Source of the DNA: a virus
Length of the DNA stretch: 64,000 nucleotides
IMG/VR virus record: IMGVR_UViG_3300034198_012786
Coordinates: 120,021 to 184,020 of that record
Direction: 5' to 3' (one strand)
Shown: positions 16,125 to 24,840 of the stretch, in pieces
How positions within the stretch are numbered: position 1 is the stretch's first letter
Layout: every line of letters starts with the position of its first letter
Notes under the pieces: generated by a model
The model's input: only the letters and a program-made list of their open reading frames with translations
Databases searched by the model: none
What the model was told of the DNA's origin: nothing
Position numbers and translations under genes: made by a program

Positions 16125-18422
16125 CTAAATCTTAACCTGTACTTCCTTAGATTCAAGCTTGCACTCAACCGAATTACCGTCTAGATTCAGCTGAATGGTA
16201 TTATCGTCAATGCTCGCCCACTCAGAAGGCCAAACCTGACCGACGACAATGGTAAATGTGTCAGCAGCGATCTTCCGAATGAAGCCGTTAGAACGAGACT
16301 TCGCCTGACGACCGCGCTCATTAAGGATAGCGATACGCTCCTCAAGCGGTGCAGTTCCGGTGGAGATCTTCTCGGCTTCGTCGAAGAAGGGCTTCATGAG
16401 ACTTCCAGGACCATTGAGTTTACCCTTAGCCATCTGTCCACGAAGGTCCTTAAGGCTTGGGATCGTCGAATACCCCTTTATAGAAGCCTTGAGTTCTTTG
16501 CCCATATAAAAGTCGGTCGATTCCGCGACCACTGACTTAGGATTAAAACCGAAGTCCGTGAAGCCGTTCTCTTTAAGCCAAGCAGCCCCCTCATCCCCAT
16601 AAAGAGCCACAAACCCTTCGCTCTTCTTCTCGGGTGATAGTTCTTTGCTAAATGAGTCGAATACCTTCTTTTCTGCCTGAGACTTCAGCAGTTCCCACTG
16701 GGTCTCGAAGAAGGTCCTGGCGCTGATCGACTTAACCATCTGACGGTTAATAACCGGCAACTTATTAAGGTGGATCTTGCTCGCACCATTCGGGTTGAAT
16801 TCGAATGCTTCCTTGGGCGCCTTTCCGGTCGACACTGCGTTAGCTAGCTTGGTAACTGTCCTGGGGGTAAGCTTTACAGGCAAAAGCGAAACGTTTACCA
16901 AACCGTCCTTAAGAATCGCATAATTCCGATAGATCGAAGTGGGGAACTGCTTCGGGATTTTTCCTTCGAGCGAAGTAGGAAGACGGTCTGAGACATCAAC
17001 CGTTCCTTCCTTACGCACCAATACCGAGATATTAGGACGATCTTCGTTATAAGTGAGGTTACTGATCGAGTATCCATCAGGTGATGGCTGCGATACGAAC
17101 TTGAGCGCGGGCTTCTTGCTGGCCGTAATAGATGCAATCTGAGCAGCTAGCTCTGCCACCTTCTTAGGGTCCTTGGTAGCAGTCATTTGATTCGTGAGAT
17201 CCTCTATCTGCTTCTGCTCGTCTGCGGTAAGCGATTCATCGGCATCGACTCGTCCGCGACCGATCTTTGTATACTTAAATTCGGGAGAGTCGAGAAGCAG
17301 CTTATTACCTTCATCATCTGCCAGAGCGTTAAGCACATCAAGAACGGTAAAAGCATCATCAGCGGGCACCTTGTTAGGATCATATCCTTCGACTAGTCTC
17401 TTGCTCTTATCAAAGGCTGCAGCCTTCGTCATGTCCATGAATTCGCTATATTTCTGCTTCCCGAAGCATCCACCAAAAGCATCAATGAATGTGACATCAC
17501 CTGACGTCTTGAGGAGCGGCAAAACGATGTCTGGCGCCATACGGACGCTGTAAAGCGAGATTGCAGCATAAAGCGCCGACACGGACGGGTCATTGCTCTG
17601 AACATCGATACTCTCGGACCCGGTAACGCTCTCGGCAACATACCACACGGCAGACGAGTCTTCCGGAATCTTCACGCTGCTACCATCCACACCGTAACTA
17701 ATGAGCTCACCATCAGAAAGAGCAAATGCAAAATCACGAATCGGCTTAAAGTCAAGCTTCACCTCGATCTTAGGCTTGCCCGAAATCTTCTTCTGAATAA
17801 CAGCATCAAAAACAGGGTCGAATTTATCGAAATCTTCAGCAAACACTAAAGCGCCACCGGCCGCCTCAGCCATCTTAGTCAGAGTCGGTCGATCCGCATA
17901 ATATCCATACTCGATAAACGTAGCGGACGCTAGTTTACCGGAAGATGATTCGACTGCCTTAATGATCTGATCCTTCGGCCATTGATTGTCCTGTCCGTCG
18001 CTCATAAACATCAGCGAGAAGACGCCATCACTATCCTTCTTCTGGATACGATCGACAAGAGCCGATACTTCCTCCATAGGCTCCTTAAAACCCGTAAGAC
18101 CCACGGGCTTGAGCCACCGGTCAATAGCAGAGTTAACATTCTTAAGATCTGTAAGAGACGAGACCGCCTCTGCTTCTAGGAGGGTTCCGAACTCTCCCTT
18201 GCCGCTGAACCAAATGATTGAAACGGTATCGGAATCCTTAAGCAGCTTTGGCAGCTTCTTCTTAAGCTGATCACGAACCTTAGGCAAGTCCCAGGTCATG
18301 CTACCTGAGCAGTCAATTACCGCAATATGATGAGTCTTTTGCTCGACTTTCTTCGGAGGTTCCTTGAATGCGAGCTCATGCTGTACCAAAGTAAGCTTGT
18401 CGTTGATTTTAAATGACTTCAC
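16125..18422 (-). CDS. Large VWA-domain protein
   Basis: The 765-residue protein has a von Willebrand A domain at about residues 30-215 with a metal-ion site DCSGSMT (DxSxS), a Thr in GLTGF and MFMSDGQDNQ. The remaining 550 residues are unassigned but well folded in appearance, with a coiled segment near the middle (DEQKQIEDLTNQM). VWA domains bind partners through a metal ion and often work with AAA+ ATPases. It is on the same strand as RuvB, SSB and RecA genes. Start is GTG 18422 with GGAGG upstream. Role unknown. Confidence 0.75.
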   Translation of the reverse strand: MKSFKINDKLTLVQHELAFKEPPKKVEQKTHHIAVIDCSGSMTWDLPKVRDQLKKKLPKLLKDSDTVSIIWFSGKGEFGTLLEAEAVSSLTDLKNVNSAIDRWLKPVGLTGFKEPMEEVSALVDRIQKKDSDGVFSLMFMSDGQDNQWPKDQIIKAVESSSGKLASATFIEYGYYADRPTLTKMAEAAGGALVFAEDFDKFDPVFDAVIQKKISGKPKIEVKLDFKPIRDFAFALSDGELISYGVDGSSVKIPEDSSAVWYVAESVTGSESIDVQSNDPSVSALYAAISLYSVRMAPDIVLPLLKTSGDVTFIDAFGGCFGKQKYSEFMDMTKAAAFDKSKRLVEGYDPNKVPADDAFTVLDVLNALADDEGNKLLLDSPEFKYTKIGRGRVDADESLTADEQKQIEDLTNQMTATKDPKKVAELAAQIASITASKKPALKFVSQPSPDGYSISNLTYNEDRPNISVLVRKEGTVDVSDRLPTSLEGKIPKQFPTSIYRNYAILKDGLVNVSLLPVKLTPRTVTKLANAVSTGKAPKEAFEFNPNGASKIHLNKLPVINRQMVKSISARTFFETQWELLKSQAEKKVFDSFSKELSPEKKSEGFVALYGDEGAAWLKENGFTDFGFNPKSVVAESTDFYMGKELKASIKGYSTIPSLKDLRGQMAKGKLNGPGSLMKPFFDEAEKISTGTAPLEERIAILNERGRQAKSRSNGFIRKIAADTFTIVVGQVWPSEWASIDDNTIQLNLDGNSVECKLESKEVQVKI

Positions 18423-18448
18423 GTTTCCTCCAGATGCCCACAGGGCGG

Positions 18449-19207
18449 TTATTTACTGCGACGGTTGGCTTTTTTGCCAGGTGAACTAGTTTTAAACGAA
18501 GAGTTATCAAATCCGTGCTTATCTCGTTTATCGACGTCTGATATCTCGACCATCTCTCGACCCGAACGAGGCAGCACACCACCAACGTACATTGAAATTT
18601 CCTGGTAAGCTTTAAGCGCTTCAAGCCTTTTAGAGAACTGAATCTGCTTAAGATTAGGGTTCAGAATGCACGTATATTTTGGCGGAATAAACCGTTTACC
18701 TGACATGGATTGTGTGCGGGAATCGAATAATATGATAGGAGTTTTGCAATCGATGTGCAACGAGTGGTCGGATTGACCCACGGATTCAAAATGGTTGTGG
18801 TAATTGCCTCCCCACATACCGGCGCTTTTTTCTGGAAGCATATTCCCGGACCACCACTTTGAGTATCTGTTGGGGTCCTGAGGGAATTTAGTCAAATACT
18901 CGACATATTGCTCCTTAGTCCAAGCATAGTAGTCTTCATACTTACGAACCTGTAAGCCACCAAGATCCCTGTCGATCCATGACCTAGTGAATTTGTAGTA
19001 TGGATAAATCACACCGCAAAAGCTAAGAAGACCTACAAAATACTCTATAACCTCACCCTTGTGGATGTACCGGTCATGTCTTATTCTTTGATGATAAGGA
19101 GTCTTCAGCTCGAGTTCTTCAGTCTTCCGCACATACGTGAGATTAGGATCGATCCCAAGTCCGAGCGCTACGTCATAATAATCAGTAAATTTAGAAATTA
19201 TCTTCAA
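18449..19207 (-). CDS. Conserved phage protein of unknown function
   Basis: The 252-residue protein begins KIISKFTDYYD, a motif I recall from uncharacterised proteins of other large phages. It is rich in Tyr, Trp and His, with a basic Ser/Lys-rich tail. It starts at TTG 19207, overlapping the previous stop (TTGA), with GAGG further upstream. No catalytic motif is evident. Confidence 0.65.
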   Translation of the reverse strand: MKIISKFTDYYDVALGLGIDPNLTYVRKTEELELKTPYHQRIRHDRYIHKGEVIEYFVGLLSFCGVIYPYYKFTRSWIDRDLGGLQVRKYEDYYAWTKEQYVEYLTKFPQDPNRYSKWWSGNMLPEKSAGMWGGNYHNHFESVGQSDHSLHIDCKTPIILFDSRTQSMSGKRFIPPKYTCILNPNLKQIQFSKRLEALKAYQEISMYVGGVLPRSGREMVEISDVDKRDKHGFDNSSFKTSSPGKKANRRSK

Positions 19208-19968
19208 GACAAAAGGTCCTCATATGAAATCGATTTAACTTCATTCTCTTCATCATTTCCCGGTTTTGGTGAAGGCGCGTTTGGATGTGTCGGTGTCGAT
19301 TTAAAAAAGTTAGCGATCATTTGAGCATGTGCATTATCTAGCGGTTCTGGCATGTGCTCGGGCCGCTTATTAGGATCAAGAAGGTCCTTAGGATCGATTG
19401 GATCGGCAGTAACAGGAGCTCTCATCCCATTCGGAACCGTCCCGTTTTGATTAATCACAGGACGAGAATAGCCATCTTCTCCACCCATTCTAATAATTGC
19501 GTCATCCTTTACTAAGCTGCGCTGCATTTTTATATCGGCAACAGTTCCCTTAAGATGGTCATACTTCATCTTAAGGAGTTTACCTGTTTCTTCGATATCC
19601 TGAAGATCCGATTTAATGGTCGCAACCAGCTCATGCTCTGTGCGCAACATCGTCATGGCCAATGCCTTACGATCCTCAATGGAGGGTTGTTTGCGTACCA
19701 AAGCATCATCCGCAAGCTTCTCAGAGATCTTCATATCAAAGTCTAACTCGGCAGTCTTAAGAGCCGTACGTAAAGTCCTCTCTTGCATTTTAACCATCTG
19801 CATATAATAATTAACACGGTTCATGTAATTTCGACAGGTCGATATAGCCTTTTGCAGATATGCGTTACCTAGATGAGGCAGTGTTGGGTCCACTTCCAAG
19901 TTAATCTCATAGGACCCGACTTCGTCGAGAATCTGAGAAAGCTTCTCGGGAGTTAGCTGCTCATTCAT
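19204..19968 (-). CDS. Coiled-coil hypothetical protein
   Basis: The 254-residue protein has a long helical, heptad-rich region (about residues 25-150) followed by a Pro/Asn-rich low-complexity tail ending ISYEDLLS. A short C-terminal motif of this form, after a disordered linker, resembles those by which replisome partners dock on each other. It overlaps both neighbours by a few bases. Function unknown. Confidence 0.6.
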   Translation of the reverse strand: MNEQLTPEKLSQILDEVGSYEINLEVDPTLPHLGNAYLQKAISTCRNYMNRVNYYMQMVKMQERTLRTALKTAELDFDMKISEKLADDALVRKQPSIEDRKALAMTMLRTEHELVATIKSDLQDIEETGKLLKMKYDHLKGTVADIKMQRSLVKDDAIIRMGGEDGYSRPVINQNGTVPNGMRAPVTADPIDPKDLLDPNKRPEHMPEPLDNAHAQMIANFFKSTPTHPNAPSPKPGNDEENEVKSISYEDLLS

Positions 19969-20254
19969 TGGCGTTCACCTTTTTTGAAATCGATTCGCTC
20001 ATTCCGTCGAAATTATGCTTAAGTATTTCCATTCGTTCTTTGGCGTCCGACTGAGACATCTCTCCACGCATTACGGCGTCTTGTATGGCCCATACCGTCA
20101 CTTTCCTGCTAGCTTCTAACCGAGTCAGTTCGAATTGAGCGGGGTCGACTGGGTTAGGCAAAGAAAATGTCACAGATACAAAATTGCTAGATTTACGGAA
20201 TCCTGATGTATTGGAATCGAAGGCGTACGATATGGTGAAATTAGTGACATTCAT
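19961..20254 (-). CDS. Hypothetical protein
   Basis: The 97-residue protein has an N-terminal beta-like half (NFTISYAFDS, NFVSVTFSLPNP) and a helical C-terminal half. AGGA precedes the ATG, placed just after the ruvB stop. It forms one transcription unit with ruvB and the coiled-coil gene. No family recognised. Confidence 0.6.
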   Translation of the reverse strand: MNVTNFTISYAFDSNTSGFRKSSNFVSVTFSLPNPVDPAQFELTRLEASRKVTVWAIQDAVMRGEMSQSDAKERMEILKHNFDGMSESISKKVNANE

Positions 20255-20262
20255 AATGAATC

Positions 20263-21306
20263 CTACATTTGAGTAGCAAGGTAAGACTTAGCCTTATCCG
20301 TAATGGAGCGGCCGTTAATTGATCGAGTAATGAATCCCATAGACATACACTTTGGTTCCACGACATTTTCGATAGTCGACACTGATTCTCCGAGCGCATT
20401 AGCCAGAGATTTAACTCCCATTCGATTCGAGCTACCCAGAATTCTTAAGTATTTTCGACAGGTTTTGTCCATACCTACACCGTCGATTCCAAGTGTATTA
20501 AATGTAGATAACACCACATCCTGATCGATCCTATCCTTATCAAGAAACACCATATGATCAACACATCGCTCAAAGAAAGATACGATCTCCCTAGGGATCC
20601 CCGAAAGCCTCGTCACCGAGATCTCTACAGCCAAGTCGTCTACTAGGATCGATGATTTATTCGCTAACGTTCGAATAAGTTGAGATTTCTCGTTATCATC
20701 CAGAGCATTAAGCTCGAGTTTATGACTAAACCTATCGAGTAGCGGTTTCGGCAAAGACCCGATTTCTGTCGTGGCCCCGATGATTGTGATTGGACCGAAA
20801 TGGAATCGAACACTTTCACCGGGAGCCGTCAGATCAATAAATCCATCTTCCATAATTGTATAAAGGCATTCGAGCAGCTGAGTCTTTACCGCGTGAATTT
20901 CGTCTATGAAAACGACGGTCTGTTTATCTGCACACGACATAAGTACTGATAGCAACTCGCCTTTGATCGAAAAGCTTGTTCCGTTAATGCTGACAAAATC
21001 GTAGTCTAATTCGTTAGCAATGATCGAAGCAAGCGAAGTCTTGCCGAGACCTGCATGACCATAAATAAGTGTATGACCGAACTGCTTCTTAGTCTTCCGA
21101 GATGAGGATAGATATACAGCCAGTGCGTTTTTAATGTCGGACTGACCAATATACTCTGACAACGTCAAAGGACGAATGGACACTCTACGCCTCCATGATA
21201 GTTCGGGCGGTTTCGACTTGACATTCCACTTTAGCGGCAGGTACAATTCGAAATTGCCCTTCTGGACAATCTCTATCAATATATCCGAACAATTTGCATA
21301 GATCAC
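20263..21306 (-). CDS. RuvB-like Holliday-junction branch-migration ATPase
   Basis: The 347-residue AAA+ protein follows RuvB throughout: RPLTLSEYIGQ before Walker A GHAGLGKT (83-90), Walker B FIDEIH (about 134-138), sensor region TIIGATTEIGSLPKPLLDRF, and the RuvB winged helix (TLGIDGVGMD, LANALGESVSTIENVVEP, GFITRS). RuvB normally works with RuvA to drive branch migration. A full RuvA is not seen here, but 7573-8118 encodes a possible RuvA-domain-III-like tail. A roughly 30-residue N-terminal extension is present. Confidence 0.9.
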   Translation of the reverse strand: MIYANCSDILIEIVQKGNFELYLPLKWNVKSKPPELSWRRRVSIRPLTLSEYIGQSDIKNALAVYLSSSRKTKKQFGHTLIYGHAGLGKTSLASIIANELDYDFVSINGTSFSIKGELLSVLMSCADKQTVVFIDEIHAVKTQLLECLYTIMEDGFIDLTAPGESVRFHFGPITIIGATTEIGSLPKPLLDRFSHKLELNALDDNEKSQLIRTLANKSSILVDDLAVEISVTRLSGIPREIVSFFERCVDHMVFLDKDRIDQDVVLSTFNTLGIDGVGMDKTCRKYLRILGSSNRMGVKSLANALGESVSTIENVVEPKCMSMGFITRSINGRSITDKAKSYLATQM

Positions 21307-21358
21307 ATCGATAGACTATGTTACTACCGTCTACTAAGCGCCACTGATGGACCATCGA

Positions 21359-21378
21359 TTCTCCCAGCTACGGGAGAA
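21359..21378 (-). terminator. Short hairpin between the 21402 gene and ruvB
   Basis: A 7-bp stem (ttctccc / gggagaa) with a six-base loop lies in the 95-bp gap between the stop at 21402 and the ruvB start. There is no T-tract on the minus strand. It is a weak candidate. Confidence 0.3.
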
Positions 21379-21401
21379 AATACATAAGCCAGGAATTTCC
21401 G

Positions 21402-21683
21402 TCAGTTAAATACAAGATCGAATCGAGATTTCAAAGCATCGCTTGCATGGTCTTCAATGAATGATCGCATTTCGCTAATTTCATCTTTATCGAACTGCCT
21501 AATATTCCATTCGGTCGGCTCAAGACCGTTCCCGCACATAAAAAGGAATCGATTGTCGTCGATCTTCAGTAGTTCCTGTACTCGGAATCCATTATCGACA
21601 AGTATGTCGGCAGGTTCCGACAATGACCCGTTAAGACTTAGAATACCAATTCCATACCCTAATAAACGCACCAAAGTATACAT
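21402..21683 (-). CDS. Hypothetical protein
   Basis: The 93-residue protein is mildly hydrophobic at its N-terminus (LVRLLGYGIGIL) and acidic towards the C-terminus. Its ATG overlaps the stop of the phosphatase gene (TAATG), so the two are translationally coupled. No family recognised. Confidence 0.55.
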   Translation of the reverse strand: MYTLVRLLGYGIGILSLNGSLSEPADILVDNGFRVQELLKIDDNRFLFMCGNGLEPTEWNIRQFDKDEISEMRSFIEDHASDALKSRFDLVFN

Positions 21684-22138
21684 TAGAATCCGTTTTTTAA
21701 CAGCGACACAAAGTATGGGTTGCTCAAAGCCGCCGGGGCTCGGTTACTCTTAATCAACCCGATCGTCTTGTTGATGTCGTGTTTGAGAAATTTGCTCATC
21801 GCTAAAGCTGTAACTAACCCAGACCTATTCAGGCCAGCTAAACAAGTGACTAGAACGGGTTCATTTGACTTGACCATTTCCGCTACTCTGCGAGAAGTTC
21901 GGTCGATCAAATCAGACATGCTTGCGTTAATAGGATCGGCAGAGTCAGTAAACGGACAGTTCAACACGTCTAAACCAGGGAAACAATGAGAAGAAGGCTG
22001 ATACTCCGCCGCACACAGGACTAAACATCCGAATGACTTGTCATAGTCAACGTTTATGGGAGGAGCCGCGCCCATAAACAAATTCGGTATAATCTCGTTC
22101 ACAACGTACGGATAAGAATTTAGAGTGATTTCCCTCAT
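21683..22138 (-). CDS. Dual-specificity-type Cys phosphatase
   Basis: The 151-residue protein has the Cys-phosphatase P-loop TCLAGLNRSG (C99, R105), with Thr in place of the usual His before the Cys. A candidate general-acid Asp lies in PFTDSADP. The layout matches small DSP/tyrosine phosphatases, which dephosphorylate proteins, RNA 5' ends or sugars. ATG 22138 is chosen because AGGAG lies six bases upstream. The start codon and ribosome binding site are enclosed in a 13-bp hairpin. The target is unknown. Confidence 0.75.
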   Translation of the reverse strand: MREITLNSYPYVVNEIIPNLFMGAAPPINVDYDKSFGCLVLCAAEYQPSSHCFPGLDVLNCPFTDSADPINASMSDLIDRTSRRVAEMVKSNEPVLVTCLAGLNRSGLVTALAMSKFLKHDINKTIGLIKSNRAPAALSNPYFVSLLKNGF

Positions 22139-22165
22139 GGTATCTCCTAATGATACCATGAGGGA
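22131..22165 (-). promoter_or_regulatory. Hairpin enclosing the phosphatase start; possible translational operator
   Basis: A perfect 13-bp stem (tccctcatggtat / ataccatgaggga) has a nine-base loop. In the minus-strand mRNA the loop holds part of the AGGAG ribosome binding site and the stem holds the ATG. It lies just downstream of the RRM gene, so it may also end that transcript or be bound by the RRM protein. Confidence 0.6.
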
Positions 22166-22181
22166 TTAAAAGCCGGATCAC

Positions 22182-22622
22182 TTACTCGAAATCATCATAC
22201 CCACCACGCTTACGACGGTCATTCTGGTTAAAGCGACGACCACGCGAGCGATCTGGAGGAGGTTCCGCAAACATTGGCGCGTCCTGGAAATGACCCTGAT
22301 CAACAGAGGGTCTGGGTCGCGGCCTGTGAGTCGACTCGCGGTGCATGGAAGCAGCAGGAGGAGCACCGGGAGCATTACGATCGCGAGCTTCGTTCACGAT
22401 CAGATCGCGTCCCATGAACATCACACCGTGAAATTCGCCTACGGCCCGGTTTGCCTCCTCATCGGAAGACATCGTGACGAAAGCGAAACCACGGCTACGA
22501 CCTGTTTCGCGATCCATCATGATACGGGCGTCCTTCACGGTTCCGACGCTCGAAAAATGTGACTTAAGTTCAGTTTCAGTAGCCGACCAGGAGAGATTGC
22601 CTACGAACAATTTGTTGCCCAT
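22182..22622 (-). CDS. RRM-domain RNA-binding protein
   Basis: The 146-residue protein has one RNA recognition motif with canonical RNP2 (KLFVGNLSW, residues 4-12) and RNP1 (RSRGFAFVTM). An Arg/Pro/Gly-rich tail (RGRRFNQNDRRKRGG) follows, like the glycine/arginine tails of cyanobacterial Rbp proteins. It binds single-stranded RNA. AGGA precedes ATG 22622. A longer frame to 22904 lacks start support. Single-RRM proteins are unusual in phages and could regulate phage mRNA, for instance at the hairpin just downstream. Confidence 0.9.
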   Translation of the reverse strand: MGNKLFVGNLSWSATETELKSHFSSVGTVKDARIMMDRETGRSRGFAFVTMSSDEEANRAVGEFHGVMFMGRDLIVNEARDRNAPGAPPAASMHRESTHRPRPRPSVDQGHFQDAPMFAEPPPDRSRGRRFNQNDRRKRGGYDDFE

Positions 22623-22951
22623 TTGATTCCTAGAAAGTTGCCAGTTAGGGGTTAGAGGGTTGGAGGGTAAGATAGTATGACAGTGAAATTTACTGTAGAT
22701 TATATGATGGTTTATCTCATGGTCTCGACTCCATAGAAGCATAATAAAACGCGAATTTTGGATCGATCTGCAAGCCGAAAAAGTGGCGCGGGAAGAGGCC
22801 AGCGCTGAATAAGCGACACAACACGACCGCGAAACCAACATCAATGGCTGGCCCATTTTTGGATGCCGTTGATGATCCCCAACGGCCCAGTCGTGACCTT
22901 CCACCGGTCTGGCGACTGCGCAGCGATCCCCTTAATTCCCATGGTGCAAGG
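22623..22951. other. Gap of 329 bp without a supported gene
   Basis: The stretch between the RRM gene and a small membrane-protein gene is locally GC-richer than its flanks. Frames on the minus strand (22717-22968 and the upstream part of 22182-22904) and one plus frame without a start codon are all open for 60-80 codons, but none has a ribosome binding site or recognisable sequence. It may hold a decayed small gene, an RNA or the promoter for the RRM gene. Confidence 0.4.
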
Positions 22952-23122
22952 TTAATCATTCGATTCAATACCTAACAAGACACTAATCAAGTAATTATAT
23001 GCAGCTGAGAATATAAAGATAATCCAGAGGTTAGTATAGCTTATCTTACATATAGAAGCTAATCCTACCACGGATAATGAGGGCGCCACAATCGATTTTA
23101 GTATCTTCTTGCTGTTCACCAT
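22952..23122 (-). CDS. Small membrane protein
   Basis: A 56-residue frame (starts MVNSKKILK, ends LLGIESND) has two hydrophobic segments, about residues 11-24 and 33-50. Its ATG overlaps the stop of the upstream small gene (ATGGTGA). This overlap and the membrane-like composition support a real gene. Function unknown. Confidence 0.45.
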   Translation of the reverse strand: MVNSKKILKSIVAPSLSVVGLASICKISYTNLWIIFIFSAAYNYLISVLLGIESND

Positions 23123-23307
23123 TTGACTACTGACCCGAAATCATCGCATTGATGTTGACCCTGATGGTCTTTGTCTAAGTGGCATTTGTAGTATTCATTC
23201 AAACAAGCACCGCACGTGGGAATGCTTTCTCCGTCGTTAACATATAATACACTAGAAGCATATAATATAATCGCAATTATGGTTAATGCTAGCCCTAGAC
23301 TTATCAT
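23116..23307 (-). CDS. Small membrane protein with Cys-rich tail
   Basis: A 63-residue frame has an N-terminal transmembrane helix (about residues 3-23) and then a short domain with four Cys and several His (CGACLNEYYKCHLDKDHQGQ). It is coupled to the next small membrane gene. No ribosome binding site is obvious. Function unknown. Confidence 0.45.
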   Translation of the reverse strand: MISLGLALTIIAIILYASSVLYVNDGESIPTCGACLNEYYKCHLDKDHQGQHQCDDFGSVVKW

Positions 23308-23352
23308 GGTAGTCAGTGTATGATATTAGATTAACTGGTCTGTGAGGTAAGT

Positions 23353-23829
23353 ATGCCTGATAAGTATAGTTTAAAAAGAGGCGAGGGTCTTTCATGCTCT
23401 GATAAAGCGTGGGATTTACCTACCTCTAACTGGATATACTGGCCAACATATGTGCCCAACGGATATGAATCTTTTCTAGGATTGAAGAAATTCAAGGGGT
23501 TGGAGTTCGGGGTATTTCAGTGTATGGACGACTCTTTTTATGCTCAGCCTGTTGAAATACTTCAACAGGCAACACCCAGAGACCCTATGAAGGTGGTGTC
23601 TCTATTACCTAAGGAGTACAAAGCAATGTCCGAAACCAACGACAGCGCAAGTGTCGACGTTCTAAAGTTCAAGGGTAAAAATTGGAAGTTAGCTGGCGAC
23701 AAGAAGTGGAAACCCTTTTCAGTTCCGATTGAAATCGTGAAGGACGGGTCCTTAGGATCTCGCTCGATTAAGGGTAAGGAACACAAGATATTTGCCTTTG
23801 CAGAAGGATTCATCGCTTTACCTTCTTAG
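23353..23829 (+). CDS. Hypothetical protein
   Basis: The 158-residue protein is rich in Lys, Trp and Phe, with repeated short KFKG motifs (LKKFKGLEFG, LKFKGKNWKL) that hint at a duplicated beta-structure. GAGG precedes the ATG at good spacing. It converges with the HNH gene, overlapping by 20 bases. No family recognised. Confidence 0.6.
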   Translation: MPDKYSLKRGEGLSCSDKAWDLPTSNWIYWPTYVPNGYESFLGLKKFKGLEFGVFQCMDDSFYAQPVEILQQATPRDPMKVVSLLPKEYKAMSETNDSASVDVLKFKGKNWKLAGDKKWKPFSVPIEIVKDGSLGSRSIKGKEHKIFAFAEGFIALPS

Positions 23830-24307
23830 CGCGGGATCGTTGTGCGTCTCGTGTTACCCCCTTATGACATGAGACGCACAACGTGCGGATGTTGTCGATT
23901 CCACATTGTCCGCCGCCGTCCATAACTGCCAGTATATGATCTGCATGCCATAGAGACTTGCTGCTCTCAAACGGCGTCACCCGAATATCCGCTAAATACT
24001 GATTAAGTTCATCGTTTGCCCCAGATGTCTTTGCTGATCTTTTTAGGTCCTCGACTTTGATTTTTTGGTATCTTGTGTCTATCTTGCAGATAGCACATTG
24101 ACCTAGATCTCTCTGATATACATGATCCCTGAGATATTTGACATCTGACCTTAGTTTCCATTCATGTAAGCAGACTGCACTACATATAGTTCTTTTCGGA
24201 GGTTTCACCTCTTTCCGGCAAAATCGGCATAATCTATATCCGTTTTCACCGTATTTAATGTTTCGGTCCTGCTTCTTCACACTGGCTCGTCTTGACTTTC
24301 TTTTCAT
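23810..24307 (-). CDS. HNH endonuclease
   Basis: The 165-residue protein has an N-terminal Cys cluster (CRFC and CSAVC, residues 27-46) and a Cys-framed HNH domain: CAIC, then WHADHILAVMDGGG (H121, H124), DNIRTLCVSCH. This matches small HNH nucleases such as homing-type or McrA-like enzymes. It stands alone between unrelated small genes, so a mobile homing nuclease is plausible. A structure-specific or packaging nuclease is an alternative. Confidence 0.85.
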   Translation of the reverse strand: MKRKSRRASVKKQDRNIKYGENGYRLCRFCRKEVKPPKRTICSAVCLHEWKLRSDVKYLRDHVYQRDLGQCAICKIDTRYQKIKVEDLKRSAKTSGANDELNQYLADIRVTPFESSKSLWHADHILAVMDGGGQCGIDNIRTLCVSCHKGVTRDAQRSRAKKVKR

Positions 24308-24340
24308 GTTTAAACTCGGTAAAATAAATCAGGATGATTC

Positions 24341-24550
24341 GTGATTATTTCTGGTGAAGTTCGCTCAATAGAATATGAAAACGAAGCTTACTGGATTCAT
24401 CTAGTTACGGGTCCTTTAAACCAAATTAAAATCGCTATAAACTCGGACCTTGTTTCAGTCATAGAACCTTACCTTTATAAGAAAATCCGATGCAGTATTG
24501 AACACATGATAGATGACCGATATATATTAAGATTGGTAATAGTATCTTAG
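24341..24550 (+). CDS. Small hypothetical protein
   Basis: A 69-residue beta-rich frame starts at GTG 24341, with AGGA eight bases upstream. An overlapping ATG at 24335 is in another frame and stops at once. It is followed at nine bases by the next plus-strand gene. Its alternating hydrophobic pattern suggests a small beta-barrel. Function unknown. Confidence 0.45.
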   Translation: MIISGEVRSIEYENEAYWIHLVTGPLNQIKIAINSDLVSVIEPYLYKKIRCSIEHMIDDRYILRLVIVS

Positions 24551-24558
24551 GGGATTAA

Positions 24559-24840
24559 ATGATAATAGTGTGTATGGTAATTTCGTTCGCCGTCGGGTTT
24601 GCTTTATCGAAAATTCGTAGACCCGTGACTAGAACCGAGTCGAAAAGTTGGGTCGAGCTTCCATCGGGGTGGTCAAAGACTATAGACCGTGAACACAACG
24701 CGTTTGCTATTCAAATATCAAAATCTGACGCTTATTGGTGGATAAGTCGAAACGGTAGGACCTGGATAGAAGGCCCTGCTAAGAGTCTTGACTTAGCCAA
24801 AAAAGAAATAGAAGTCGTCTTGTCTGAGTTTATGTCATAA
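24559..24840 (+). CDS. Small membrane-anchored protein
   Basis: The 93-residue protein has one N-terminal transmembrane helix (about residues 2-18), a basic stop-transfer stretch (KIRRPVTR) and a Trp-rich soluble domain (YWWISRNGRTWIEG). GGGGA precedes the ATG. It converges with the membrane-protein gene at 24835. Function unknown. Confidence 0.55.
   Translation: MIIVCMVISFAVGFALSKIRRPVTRTESKSWVELPSGWSKTIDREHNAFAIQISKSDAYWWISRNGRTWIEGPAKSLDLAKKEIEVVLSEFMS

Noticed and set aside
17194-18270. Plus-strand frames opposite the VWA gene
   Set aside because: Ser/Arg-rich antisense of Asp/Lys/Leu codons, without start signals.
23810-24307. Intron or intein associated with the HNH endonuclease
   Set aside because: Flanking genes are small, complete and unrelated, with no split gene or intein splice motifs.
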